Source: Haloarcula sp.
Lineage (GTDB): Archaea; Halobacteriota; Halobacteria; Halobacteriales; Haloarculaceae
DNA length: 9,454 nt
Assembly: GCA_028275075.1 (NCBI GenBank)
Contig: JAQCNK010000298.1
Coordinates: 1 to 9,454, forward strand
Direction: 5' to 3'
Shown: positions 1 to 6,546 of the stretch, in pieces
Layout of the letters: each line of letters opens with the position of its first letter
Position numbering within the stretch: the stretch's first letter is position 1
Notes under the pieces: model-generated
The model's database searches: none
What the model was told of the DNA's origin: nothing
Seen by the model: the letters and a program-made list of their open reading frames with translations, nothing else
Program-made: the position numbers and the translations under genes

Positions 1-590
1 CCGAGGATACCTGCTGCGAGCAGCGCCCCCTCGACCCCGGCGGGTAACGAGGGGACGAGCCCGACCGCGGCCGCGCCGGCGTCGATGGGAACGACGAACA
101 GCGATGCGACAAACAGCAGGACGACCAGCGAGACGAGGATTTTCGCGCCCCACTCGGCGTATTTGTATCCGCCACCAGCCAGGCCGACTGCAAGGACAAC
201 GCTCCAGGCCACCGCCCAGACGGCTGGGCTGAGGCCTGTGACCTCGGCTGAGACGCCCGCGAGAGTCTTCATGATAACGAGCTGTGCCAGACCGGCGGCG
301 ATAACGGCGTCGATGACCAGCAGCCATGCCCACGACGAGCCGAGGTTCTCCTCGACCGCAGCAACGATGCCGGCCTCGGTCAGCAGACCCAACCGCATCG
401 CGAGATACTGCGCCGTCGTGCCCATCACCGCCGAGAGGACGACGACCCACAGCAGTGTGTAGCCATAGCCCGCGCCGGCGGTGACGAGCGCGCCGATAGT
501 CGCCGGGCCGACGGCGATCGCGCCGGCGAGCCACGTCGGCCCCATATTCCGGAGCGTCCCGACGAGTCCGCTCGCGTCACTCGTCGACAT
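1..590 (-). CDS. Nramp-family-like transporter, partial (3' end beyond the left edge)
   Basis: The visible 196 residues match the N-terminal half of an Nramp (SLC11/MntH) transporter in the cytoplasmic membrane. Hydrophobic segments lie at about residues 17-41, 44-66, 88-110, 120-140 and 145-168. The stretch PSLPAGVEGALLAAGILG lines up with the lead into TM6 of E. coli MntH, so the window ends just before the TM6 MPH motif. The first helix aligns well (GP.WLAGAIAVGPATIGALVTAGAGYGYTLLWVVV), but the canonical DPGN metal-binding motif reads GPAT at residues 28-31. The Asp and Asn ligands are therefore Gly and Thr. The substrate cannot be assumed to be Mn2+ or Fe2+. The ATG at 588-590 directly follows the TAA (591-593) of the dioxygenase gene, so the two genes very likely form one translationally coupled operon. 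Family membership is well supported; substrate is unknown. Confidence 0.82.
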   Translation of the reverse strand, partial: MSTSDASGLVGTLRNMGPTWLAGAIAVGPATIGALVTAGAGYGYTLLWVVVLSAVMGTTAQYLAMRLGLLTEAGIVAAVEENLGSSWAWLLVIDAVIAAGLAQLVIMKTLAGVSAEVTGLSPAVWAVAWSVVLAVGLAGGGYKYAEWGAKILVSLVVLLFVASLFVVPIDAGAAAVGLVPSLPAGVEGALLAAGIL

Positions 591-1361
591 TTACACGCAC
601 CCCGGGAACGTCTCGCCCGTGACATGCTCGCTATCGACCCATTCGGGCCGGTCGTCGTCGGTGAACCGGGACCGGTTGCGCATGTAGGCGGCGATGTAGG
701 CCCGGCGCCAGTCGTCGGTCTCGTTCGGGGCCGTGTAGTGGGGGAGCAGACAGTGCTGGAAGAGCACGTCACCGGGCTCCATCGGGAGGGCCACGGCGTC
801 CTCGGGGCCGTAGTCACCCTCGGCCATGGTGATGTCGGTGTCGTACTCGATGGCCTCGTGGCCCAGCAGTCCGTCTCTGTGTGCGCCCGGGACGACCTGC
901 ATACAACCGTTCTCGGTCGTCGACTGATCCAGTGCCATCCAGACGGTGACGTGGTCCATCGGGTGGATAGGGTAGTAGGCAGCGTCCTGATGGTACTTCT
1001 TCTCGCTGCCCACGCGTGGCGGCTTCAGCATGGCCGCGCTGCGCAGCAGGGAGAGGTTTGGCCCCTGAAGCTGTCTGACCACGTCGAGGACGGCCTCGTC
1101 GTGGACCAGGCCGGCGAAGACGTCGTCCTCACGGACCATTCCCACTCCCTCGAACTTCCGGACCGGGTCAGCCTCGCCGAGGGCGTCATCGCTCGCCTCG
1201 GGTTCAAGCATCCGCTCGAACTGGCTTTCCTCGCGCTCCCCCTGTACGTACGACTCGATACGTTCTGTCACCGATTCGACCACGGCCCCGTCGAGGCAGT
1301 CCTCGACGACGACGTAGCCGTCACGCTGGTACTGTTTGAACTGCGCGTCGGACAGCTTCAT
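591..1361 (-). CDS. Phytanoyl-CoA dioxygenase (PhyH) family Fe(II)/2-oxoglutarate oxygenase
   Basis: A 256-residue cytosolic protein, a usual length for PhyH-family oxygenases, which couple 2-oxoglutarate decarboxylation to substrate hydroxylation. The iron-binding triad is complete: H124 and D126 in YHQDAAYY, and H208 in LPHYTAPN. R219/R220 in DDWRRAYIAAY is placed to bind 2-oxoglutarate, and the segment from F201 to R220 matches the family pattern FxxxxxxHxxxxNxxxxxRR. The ectoine hydroxylase signature around the first histidine is absent, so EctD is unlikely. An in-frame ATG lies upstream at 1427, but ATG 1361 is preferred because it begins the conserved domain (MKLSDAQFKQYQRDGYVVVED) and lies 26 nt after a TATA-like box on the same strand; the longer form would run through that promoter. 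The gene abuts the Nramp-like transporter downstream, which hints that they share a substrate, but what is hydroxylated is unknown. Confidence 0.87.
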   Translation of the reverse strand: MKLSDAQFKQYQRDGYVVVEDCLDGAVVESVTERIESYVQGEREESQFERMLEPEASDDALGEADPVRKFEGVGMVREDDVFAGLVHDEAVLDVVRQLQGPNLSLLRSAAMLKPPRVGSEKKYHQDAAYYPIHPMDHVTVWMALDQSTTENGCMQVVPGAHRDGLLGHEAIEYDTDITMAEGDYGPEDAVALPMEPGDVLFQHCLLPHYTAPNETDDWRRAYIAAYMRNRSRFTDDDRPEWVDSEHVTGETFPGCV

Positions 1362-1383
1362 ATCACCCACTACTATCTGCTGG

Positions 1384-1390
1384 TAATAAG
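1384..1390 (-). promoter_or_regulatory. TATA-like box of the dioxygenase-transporter operon
   Basis: On the minus strand this reads CTTATTA, centred about 26 nt before the ATG at 1361, the spacing expected for a leaderless haloarchaeal transcript. It supports the shorter start. It lies within the 100-bp divergent region shared with the aIF5A gene. Confidence 0.6.
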
Positions 1391-1431
1391 CCGTTCGACT
1401 CCGACAGTATTCTCGCCCCGGTTCCAAACCG

Positions 1432-1439
1432 TTTATACT
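1432..1439 (+). promoter_or_regulatory. TATA box of the aIF5A operon
   Basis: TTTATACT, preceded by CCAAACC (a plausible BRE at 1424-1430), sits about 27 nt before the ATG at 1462. This is the strongest core promoter in the window and fits a highly expressed translation factor with a leaderless or nearly leaderless mRNA. Confidence 0.75.
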
Positions 1440-1461
1440 ACAACACGGGCAACACGGCGGT

Positions 1462-1842
1462 ATGGCTCGACAGCAGACCGAGGTCCGTGAACTCGACGAG
1501 GGAAGCTACGTGATGATCGAAGACACACCGTGTAAGATCGACTCCTACAGCACGGCCAAGCCGGGCAAACACGGCAGCGCGAAGGCCCGAATCGACGCCC
1601 GCGGCGTCTTCGACAGCAAGAAGCGCTCGCTCTCTCAGCCCGTCGACGCGAAGATCTGGGTCCCGATCGTCGACCGGAAGCAGGGCCAAGTCGTCTCGAC
1701 CGACGGCGGCGACGCACAGGTGATGGACCTGGAGACCTACGATACGTTTACCATGCTGATGCCTGACGACGTCGAACTCGACCCTGACGACGAAATCGAG
1801 TACCTCGAATACGAGGACAAGCGCAAGATCACCCGCTCGTAA
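1462..1842 (+). CDS. Translation factor aIF5A (hypusine-containing)
   Basis: A 126-residue archaeal homologue of eIF5A and bacterial EF-P, which binds the ribosome and relieves stalling at difficult peptide bonds. The N-terminal SH3-like domain holds the modification loop [16 protein letters not shown]36, in the PGKHG context, corresponds to the lysine converted to deoxyhypusine or hypusine by deoxyhypusine synthase. The C-terminal half (about 70-126) is the OB-fold domain and ends in an acidic stretch typical of halophiles. Length and start agree with the family. The stop codon overlaps the start of the agmatinase-like gene by one base (TAATG at 1840-1844), so the two are co-transcribed and probably translationally coupled, linking the factor to the polyamine chemistry of its own modification. 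Confidence 0.96.
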   Translation: MARQQTEVRELDEGSYVMIEDTPCKIDSYSTAKPGKHGSAKARIDARGVFDSKKRSLSQPVDAKIWVPIVDRKQGQVVSTDGGDAQVMDLETYDTFTMLMPDDVELDPDDEIEYLEYEDKRKITRS

Positions 1843-2666
1843 TGTCGTTCCCCGGCGCGGTCGCCGACCGCGAGGCCGCGGCCTACGCCCTCGTGGGAGC
1901 CCCGCTCGACGTTTCGACGTCGTTCCGGCCCGGTACACGTTTTGGCCCGCGCCGCGTCCGTGAGTTCGGCGAGCAGTTCGACGACTTCGACCACCACACC
2001 AACAGACGCTTTAGCGACCTCGGTGTGTACGACCACGGTGATATCGGCCCCTCGGCCGACACCGCTGAGTATCTCACGTTCCTGCAGAGCGCCATCAGCG
2101 AGTTCGAGCGAGACGACGCCGTCCCGCTCCTCGTCGGTGGTGAACACACCGTTACCATCGCCGCCGTCCGGGCGCTTGTGCCGGACGTGTTCGTCTGTAC
2201 CGATGCTCATCTGGATCTCCGCGAGTCCTACGCCGGCGACGAACGCTCCCACGCGACGGTGACACGCCACGCGCTCGCTGTCGCCGACCGCGTGGCCGTA
2301 CTGGGCGCCCGCACTGGCAGCGAGGCCGAGTGGGAACGCGCGAGCGAAGGCGACGTGACAGTTGTCCCGCCCGAGGACGTGGCCGACTGGACGCCCGATA
2401 TCGACGGCGAGCGCGCCTATCTCTCCGTCGACATCGATGCCGCTGATCCCGCATTCGCCCCGGGGACCGGCACGCCCGAACCGTTCGGGCTGGCGCCCCG
2501 CGAGCTTCGGGACGTGGTCCGTGCCGTCGCCCCCCATGCCGTCGGCTTCGATGTGGTAGAGGTCAACGACCGGGACGATGGCCAGGCCGCCACGCTGGCT
2601 GCGAAGCTGTTGCGGGCGTTTGTCTTCGCGCATGCTTCCGGATACAGTAGCAGCCGAAACGATTGA
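1842..2666 (+). CDS. speB: Agmatinase-family ureohydrolase
   Basis: A 274-residue arginase/agmatinase-superfamily enzyme, which hydrolyses a guanidino group to urea plus amine using a binuclear Mn2+ centre. All six expected metal ligands are visible: H102 in GGEHT, D121, H123 and D125 in TDAHLD, and D197 and D199 in SVDIDAADP. Other family signatures are RPGTRFGPRRVR (29-40), SHATV (136-140) and DPAFAPGTGTPEPFGL (202-217). It starts inside the stop codon of the aIF5A gene. From memory, work in Haloferax volcanii found the agmatinase gene beside aif5A to be required for deoxyhypusination, with agmatine rather than spermidine as aminobutyl source. The neighbourhood fits that role: the enzyme may act on free agmatine or on an agmatine-modified lysine of aIF5A. 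The family is certain, the exact substrate inferred. There is no clear terminator, only small inverted repeats from 2694 on. Confidence 0.93.
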   Translation: MSFPGAVADREAAAYALVGAPLDVSTSFRPGTRFGPRRVREFGEQFDDFDHHTNRRFSDLGVYDHGDIGPSADTAEYLTFLQSAISEFERDDAVPLLVGGEHTVTIAAVRALVPDVFVCTDAHLDLRESYAGDERSHATVTRHALAVADRVAVLGARTGSEAEWERASEGDVTVVPPEDVADWTPDIDGERAYLSVDIDAADPAFAPGTGTPEPFGLAPRELRDVVRAVAPHAVGFDVVEVNDRDDGQAATLAAKLLRAFVFAHASGYSSSRND

Positions 2667-2693
2667 TACACCGCAGTCATGCAATCTGGTGTG

Positions 2694-2765
2694 CAGTGAT
2701 TTCACTGGCCACTATAGCTCTCCGTGCTATCTGTAGCGTTCCGGTCGTCTACTGGCTGCGACCGG
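2694..2765. repeat. Three tandem small inverted repeats in the gap after the agmatinase gene
   Basis: Three short dyads follow one another. CAGTGA-TT-TCACTG lies at 2694-2707. ATAGC/GCTAT lies at 2714-2718 and 2726-2730. CCGGTCG/CGACCGG lies at 2741-2747 and 2759-2765 with an 11-nt loop. They could fold in the 3' end of the agmatinase transcript, act as operators, or be chance. No poly-T tract follows them. Confidence 0.4.
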
Positions 2766-2802
2766 CCGGCGATCGCTCGCTACACCGGCTGGCCCGACAG
2801 GC

Positions 2803-2810
2803 TTTACTAT
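2803..2810 (+). promoter_or_regulatory. TATA-like box of the zinc-finger gene
   Basis: TTTACTAT lies about 27 nt before the ATG at 2833, consistent with a leaderless transcript beginning at or near the start codon. Confidence 0.55.
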
Positions 2811-2832
2811 CTATCCCGCCAGAGATGCAGGT

Positions 2833-3504
2833 ATGAGTAGACTGTCTTCATGCTACTTCTGTGGCGGATCCCTCGACGTGTCGCTAGCCGAATACCCCAT
2901 CGTTCCGAAGGCACTCCAGTCGGCCGACGACGAGGGATCGACAGTTGTGCTCTGTTCGACCTGCCGGCAGAAACTCGGCGCCGTCGTCGAGGAAGTTGTG
3001 GCTGCGGCGGAAACTGACACGACTCCCGAGGCTGCTATCGCACGGGACCAGTCAGCCGAGACAGCGGCGACCAACGCCGTCGAACCGACCGGCGGATCGC
3101 TGCTCGACGATACTGCTCACGGGGACCCAACTGCCAATGGCGCGGCGACTCCCGGGGCAGGCGAACCGGACTCGCCGGGAAGCGACTCACCCGTCGACGA
3201 CTCGGCTACCGACGAGCCGGCTCCCACTCCCCACGACGAAAAGACGGGACCCACCACCGAACCGACCGGAGCAAGCGATGACGAGGTGACCGACGACGCG
3301 GAGCCGAAGCTGACGAAACTGGAGTACAACAAGGTGATGCGACTGCTCCAGAACCGGTCGTTCCCGGTCGACCGCGGGGAGATACGCGAGATCGCCACGA
3401 GCGCCTACGAGATCGATCCACAGGAGTTCGACGCTGTCATCGACGCCGCTATCGAGCGCGATCTCATCGCCGTCGAGAACGGCCAGTTCGTCGACTCCGA
3501 ATGA
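2833..3504 (+). CDS. Zinc-finger protein with disordered linker and helical C-terminal domain, function unknown
   Basis: A 223-residue protein in three parts. Residues 7-44 form a four-cysteine zinc site (C7xxC10 in CYFC, C41xxC44 in CSTC), a compact treble-clef or ribbon-like finger. Residues about 55-157 are a low-complexity acidic linker rich in D, E, T, P, G and S, surely disordered. Residues 158-223 (from PKLTKLEYNKVMRLLQNRSF) look like a small helical, possibly winged-helix, module ending IERDLIAVENGQFVDSE. The layout suggests nucleic-acid or protein binding, but no named family is recognised. It probably heads a short unit with trmY, whose start lies 40 bp downstream, so a link to RNA or translation is possible. 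The reading frame is well supported by the promoter, the cysteine pairs and the acidic composition. Confidence 0.85.
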   Translation: MSRLSSCYFCGGSLDVSLAEYPIVPKALQSADDEGSTVVLCSTCRQKLGAVVEEVVAAAETDTTPEAAIARDQSAETAATNAVEPTGGSLLDDTAHGDPTANGAATPGAGEPDSPGSDSPVDDSATDEPAPTPHDEKTGPTTEPTGASDDEVTDDAEPKLTKLEYNKVMRLLQNRSFPVDRGEIREIATSAYEIDPQEFDAVIDAAIERDLIAVENGQFVDSE

Positions 3505-3544
3505 GCTTCGACAGGGCTAACCACGCCCAGTGACAGGGAGCGGT

Positions 3545-4141
3545 ATGCGCCAGTTCGTCGTTATCGGTCACGACGCTCCCACAACACCGGAGTTCTCGCT
3601 CGACGACCTCGCCGGCGCCGCCGGACGACTCGATTTGCTCTGTCGGTGTGTCACCAGTGCGTTCTTTCTCTCACACGCTATTCGTGAGGATGTCCGTGTC
3701 CACCTCGTGCTCGCCGACGAGTACACTGTCACCTTCGACGGCAGCACGCTCCGGCGGCTCAACCCCGACGAGCGCTCGACGGCGGCGCTCGTTCGCAGGG
3801 CCCTCGATGAGCGCGAGGAAGCTATCGGCCACATCCCTGTGGAGACGTCGCCCGGCGTCTCACTGACCCGGCGCGGCTTCGAGGCGACACTCGACGATGT
3901 GGCCCGCGACGGCACCGTCGTTCAGCTCCACGAAGGCGGCGACGCGGTCGTCGATGTCGACCCGCCGACCGACCCTGTGTTCGTGCTTTCGGATCACCAC
4001 GACTTCGGGACCGACGAGACCGCCCACATCGAGGCCCACGCAGAGCAACGGCTCTCGCTGGGTCCGAAGCCGCTCCACGCCGACCACGCCATCACAGTCG
4101 CGCACAACTACCTCGACACCGACGGCTTCGAGCGATACTGA
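3545..4141 (+). CDS. trmY: tRNA (pseudouridine(54)-N1)-methyltransferase
   Basis: A 198-residue SPOUT-class methyltransferase of the TrmY (DUF358) family, which uses S-adenosylmethionine to make N1-methylpseudouridine at tRNA position 54, the archaeal replacement for ribothymidine. The N-terminus [20 protein letters not shown] and the segment [22 protein letters not shown] are characteristic. The C-terminal part holds the SPOUT cofactor region: [10 protein letters not shown] (145-154) and [19 protein letters not shown] (170-188). An in-frame GTG at 3530 would add five residues, but ATG 3545 is chosen because it begins the conserved MRQF sequence and gives the normal length. It follows the zinc-finger gene by 40 bp and may be co-transcribed. 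A weak A/T-rich stretch (GGCTAACC near 3519) could serve as its own promoter. Confidence 0.94.
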   Translation: MRQFVVIGHDAPTTPEFSLDDLAGAAGRLDLLCRCVTSAFFLSHAIREDVRVHLVLADEYTVTFDGSTLRRLNPDERSTAALVRRALDEREEAIGHIPVETSPGVSLTRRGFEATLDDVARDGTVVQLHEGGDAVVDVDPPTDPVFVLSDHHDFGTDETAHIEAHAEQRLSLGPKPLHADHAITVAHNYLDTDGFERY

Positions 4142-4183
4142 TCGGACTGAACCAGTCGGGGGCTTTGGGTGATGGACTGCCCC

Positions 4184-4202
4184 GTGCTGGCGATGGCAGC
4201 AC
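4184..4202. repeat. Stem-loop after trmY
   Basis: GTGCTG (4184-4189) and CAGCAC (4197-4202) form a perfect 6-bp stem with a 7-nt loop, beginning 42 nt after the trmY stop. A pyrimidine tract, CCTTTCTTCT, lies about 45 nt further on (4245-4254) and could serve as a termination zone, since archaeal termination relies mainly on U-rich tracts. The rest of the 4142-4348 gap shows no gene. Confidence 0.35.
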
Positions 4203-4331
4203 CGGCAGTGCCGAAACCGAGGCTGGTGGACAGCTGCCAGAAAACCTTTCTTCTGTGCTGGTGTGGATCGACTGGAATGCAGTCATGCCCTCGCGCTGGT
4301 AGTTGTCTGATCCCCGATGAGCGACGCGACC

Positions 4332-4336
4332 GGAGG
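4332..4336 (+). promoter_or_regulatory. Shine-Dalgarno-like site of the lipoprotein gene
   Basis: GGAGG lies 12 nt before the GTG start at 4349. An in-frame TGA at 4343-4345 rules out any start further upstream, so this site and the GTG together fix the beginning of the Tat signal. Unlike most genes here, this one seems to have a leadered mRNA. Confidence 0.55.
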
Positions 4337-4348
4337 TTCGAGTGAGGC

Positions 4349-6409
4349 GTGGTCGACCAGACACCGAGTCGTCGGCGGGTGCTCGGGACGCTCGCCGGTG
4401 CCGGAACGGCGTCATTGGCCGGCTGTCCCCTGTTTTCGCCGGGTTCGGACGGGACTGCGACGCAGCTGGGCACCGAGCGATCCCGGCGGCTCGCCACCCA
4501 GTTCGCGCCGACGGTGTACTTCGACGAGAACGAGCCGTGGTTCCCGACGGATCCCCGGCCCTACACCAGCCAGCAGGACGGCGAGACTGTCGTCACCGGG
4601 TTCGATGCGCTCGACGGCTACCACGAGCGGTTCACCGGCTCGGCGCCCCCGAAGCCGACGGTGTTCTACAATGCCGTGGAGTATCAGGAGTCGCCGCTTG
4701 TGGTCGTCCAGTTCTGGTTCTACTCCGTGTTCGACCAGTTCACCACGAACTTCCACTGGCACGACTGGGAGGTGCTACACGTCTTCGTCGATACGGAGAC
4801 CGACGAGCCACAGCTCTACGTCGCCAGTTCGCACTCCCGGAAGGTCCCGAACAACGAGTTCCTCGACCCCGACCCGGCAACTGTTCCGCGAATCCTCTCG
4901 GAGCTGGGGTCACACTCTAGTGCCCTCTCGCTCAACGACACGGCGGACCGCTTCCAGCGCATCTCGGAGGGCGGGAGATTGGCCGATATCACCAATAGCG
5001 CTATCCAGACCATCGAAGATCTCGCGGCGATCCCCTTCGCCTACGGATTGCCCCGCGACGAGGGATCCAGACTCCCCTATGTCGTGCCCGAGTGCGAGGG
5101 TGGGCCGCTGTACGACCACCCTGACCTCCCGTCGGTCGAGCGCTCGGACCTCGTCCCGGAGGCGTTGACGGTGCGCTCGCTCGAGACGCTCAGCGGCCAG
5201 CTGTCGGGGGTACCCAATCGCGAGACTGGGTTGGTGTTCGACCACACCGAGCGCGAGGGGACGGACGCGGACGTCGAGTACGAACTGGTCCCGACAGCTG
5301 ACATCGAGCATATAACCGATTTCACCGGCCCGCAGCTGAGTTTCGAGTTCGACGTTCCGGAGTTCGGCGAAGACGCCGTCTCGGGGCACATCTCGACGAC
5401 GGGCGCGCCATGGGGGCAGCCACGTTACTCGAATCCGGCAGCGGACATCTCCGAGCCTAACCACCGATCCGCTCTCGCCGAGCGCTACGACGCTATCGGC
5501 GACGCGGCGGCGGTAAACACCGTCGTCGCCACCATCTCCGAGGCTGTTCCGGACTCGGACGCCCCGGACGGTGACGGCGTGACGACACAGCAATCGGGCC
5601 TCGAAGCGGTCGCGCTGCTGGAGAGCGATCCGTCGGCGGTCCCGACCTTCGGCGGGGTGGCCGCCCTCACGGACGTCCCCGCTGGTGACCATCGACTGAC
5701 GGTCAACCGGGCCGGTGCGGCCCCACACAGCGAATCGGTTGCAGTCGCCGACGGCGGCAGTCTCGCGGCCGCCGGCGTCGACGGCGAGATCCCGCTGGTC
5801 GCCCGCGAGCACGCCCGCAAGGTCGAGGTCGATCCCGCCGACGCCGACAGCGACCTGACTGCCCTCGCCGTCGAGGACGACTTCGGCGGCCGGCTGTACG
5901 ACGCGCCACTCGATGGGCCGGACGCAGTGTACGTCCACGACGGGGGCGCCTACACGACCGAGGTCCGGGACGCCGACGACGAAGTGGGGGCTGTCCGCCT
6001 CAACCCCGATCCCGGCGCTTCGGGCCGTCTCCGTATCGACGAGCCGAACACGGGCAAAGCCTCGTTGGCGACGTTCCTCGCCGACATCGCGGCGGAGACG
6101 CGCGACCAGGTGGCGGCTTCCGATGCGGCCGAGAGTGCCACCGGTCAGGAGAACGCTATCAACGGACTGACTCGGGCGCTCGACGCGGTCGTCAGTGCTG
6201 CCCAACGGGCGTCCGAGGAAGCCAGTGCGGGCAAGCGGGGCAACGCCGACCGACAACTCGAAACCGTCGCGAATCGACTCGACCGGGTCAGCACGAAACT
6301 CACCGAGGCCAGCGACGCGCTCTCGGACCCGCTGTCGGCCGCTGCTCGCAAGCGCCTCGACCAGGCGAGGCGCCGTAACACGCAGGCCCGCGACGCACAG
6401 TCGCTCTGA
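4349..6409 (+). CDS. Tat-exported lipoprotein with NPP1/Vps62-like HWHDWE domain, function unknown
   Basis: A 686-residue predicted surface protein. SRRRVL (7-12) is a twin-arginine motif, followed by a short hydrophobic stretch and the lipobox LAGC, with C26 as the lipid anchor. Residues 50-165 (FAPTVYFDENEPWFPTD... FHWHDWEVLHVFVD... ASSHS) resemble in order and spacing the core of Vps62-like and NPP1/NLP necrosis-inducing-like domains, where a (G)HRHDWE or GDWE motif and a following S-x-H sit around a metal or ligand site. H136, H138, D139, E141 and H162 are the candidate residues. Residues about 430-490 (TDVPAGDHRLTVNRAG) look like a carboxypeptidase-regulatory or PEGA-type beta sandwich. 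Residues 575-680 are strongly helical and possibly coiled coil. The GTG start is forced by an in-frame TGA just upstream and is needed for the signal peptide. Export and anchoring are well supported; the domain relationship is an inference by eye. It stands alone between trmY and the Nudix gene. Confidence 0.88.
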   Translation: MVDQTPSRRRVLGTLAGAGTASLAGCPLFSPGSDGTATQLGTERSRRLATQFAPTVYFDENEPWFPTDPRPYTSQQDGETVVTGFDALDGYHERFTGSAPPKPTVFYNAVEYQESPLVVVQFWFYSVFDQFTTNFHWHDWEVLHVFVDTETDEPQLYVASSHSRKVPNNEFLDPDPATVPRILSELGSHSSALSLNDTADRFQRISEGGRLADITNSAIQTIEDLAAIPFAYGLPRDEGSRLPYVVPECEGGPLYDHPDLPSVERSDLVPEALTVRSLETLSGQLSGVPNRETGLVFDHTEREGTDADVEYELVPTADIEHITDFTGPQLSFEFDVPEFGEDAVSGHISTTGAPWGQPRYSNPAADISEPNHRSALAERYDAIGDAAAVNTVVATISEAVPDSDAPDGDGVTTQQSGLEAVALLESDPSAVPTFGGVAALTDVPAGDHRLTVNRAGAAPHSESVAVADGGSLAAAGVDGEIPLVAREHARKVEVDPADADSDLTALAVEDDFGGRLYDAPLDGPDAVYVHDGGAYTTEVRDADDEVGAVRLNPDPGASGRLRIDEPNTGKASLATFLADIAAETRDQVAASDAAESATGQENAINGLTRALDAVVSAAQRASEEASAGKRGNADRQLETVANRLDRVSTKLTEASDALSDPLSAAARKRLDQARRRNTQARDAQSL

Positions 6410-6518
6410 GATACGTTCTGCCGCCAAGCAGTAGCCACGCCGAATTCCTATACGATGACACTCTCTGGCTTGTGACTCAAATGGGCTGGACCGTCCTGTG
6501 AGGGGCGGATCGCCACGG

Positions 6519-6524
6519 GTATTG
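6519..6524 (+). promoter_or_regulatory. TATA-like box of the Nudix gene
   Basis: GTATTG lies about 26 nt before the ATG at 6547, in an otherwise G/C-rich stretch, consistent with a leaderless transcript. The remainder of the 6410-6546 gap shows no gene. Confidence 0.45.
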
Positions 6525-6546
6525 TCTCCCCGCCCGGACGCCCGGT

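Noticed and set aside
1362..1427. 22-residue N-terminal extension of the dioxygenase from ATG 1427
   Set aside because: It would cover the TATA-like box at 1384-1390, adds no conserved residues, and overlaps the divergent aIF5A promoter region.
624..1490. Plus-strand open frame of 288 codons opposite the dioxygenase gene
   Set aside because: The opposite strand has the full PhyH active site; this frame also runs through the aIF5A promoter and start.
1737..2705. Minus-strand open frame of 322 codons opposite the agmatinase gene
   Set aside because: It is a high-GC shadow of a gene with all six metal ligands, and has no recognisable motif or promoter.
4238..4255. CAGAA...TTCTG dyad in the gap before the lipoprotein gene
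   Set aside because: The stem is only 5 bp, A/T-rich and without context; it is not distinguishable from chance.
4317..5168. ATG at 4317 as an N-terminus (MSDATGGSSE...) for the lipoprotein gene
   Set aside because: It is in another frame and would lose the Tat motif and lipobox; a frameshift is not needed, since the GTG at 4349 with its GGAGG site explains the gene.
4910..6427. Long minus-strand open frame (505 codons) opposite the lipoprotein gene
   Set aside because: It mirrors a strongly supported Tat lipoprotein, has basic, Arg/Val-rich composition unlike halophile proteins, and shows no domain.
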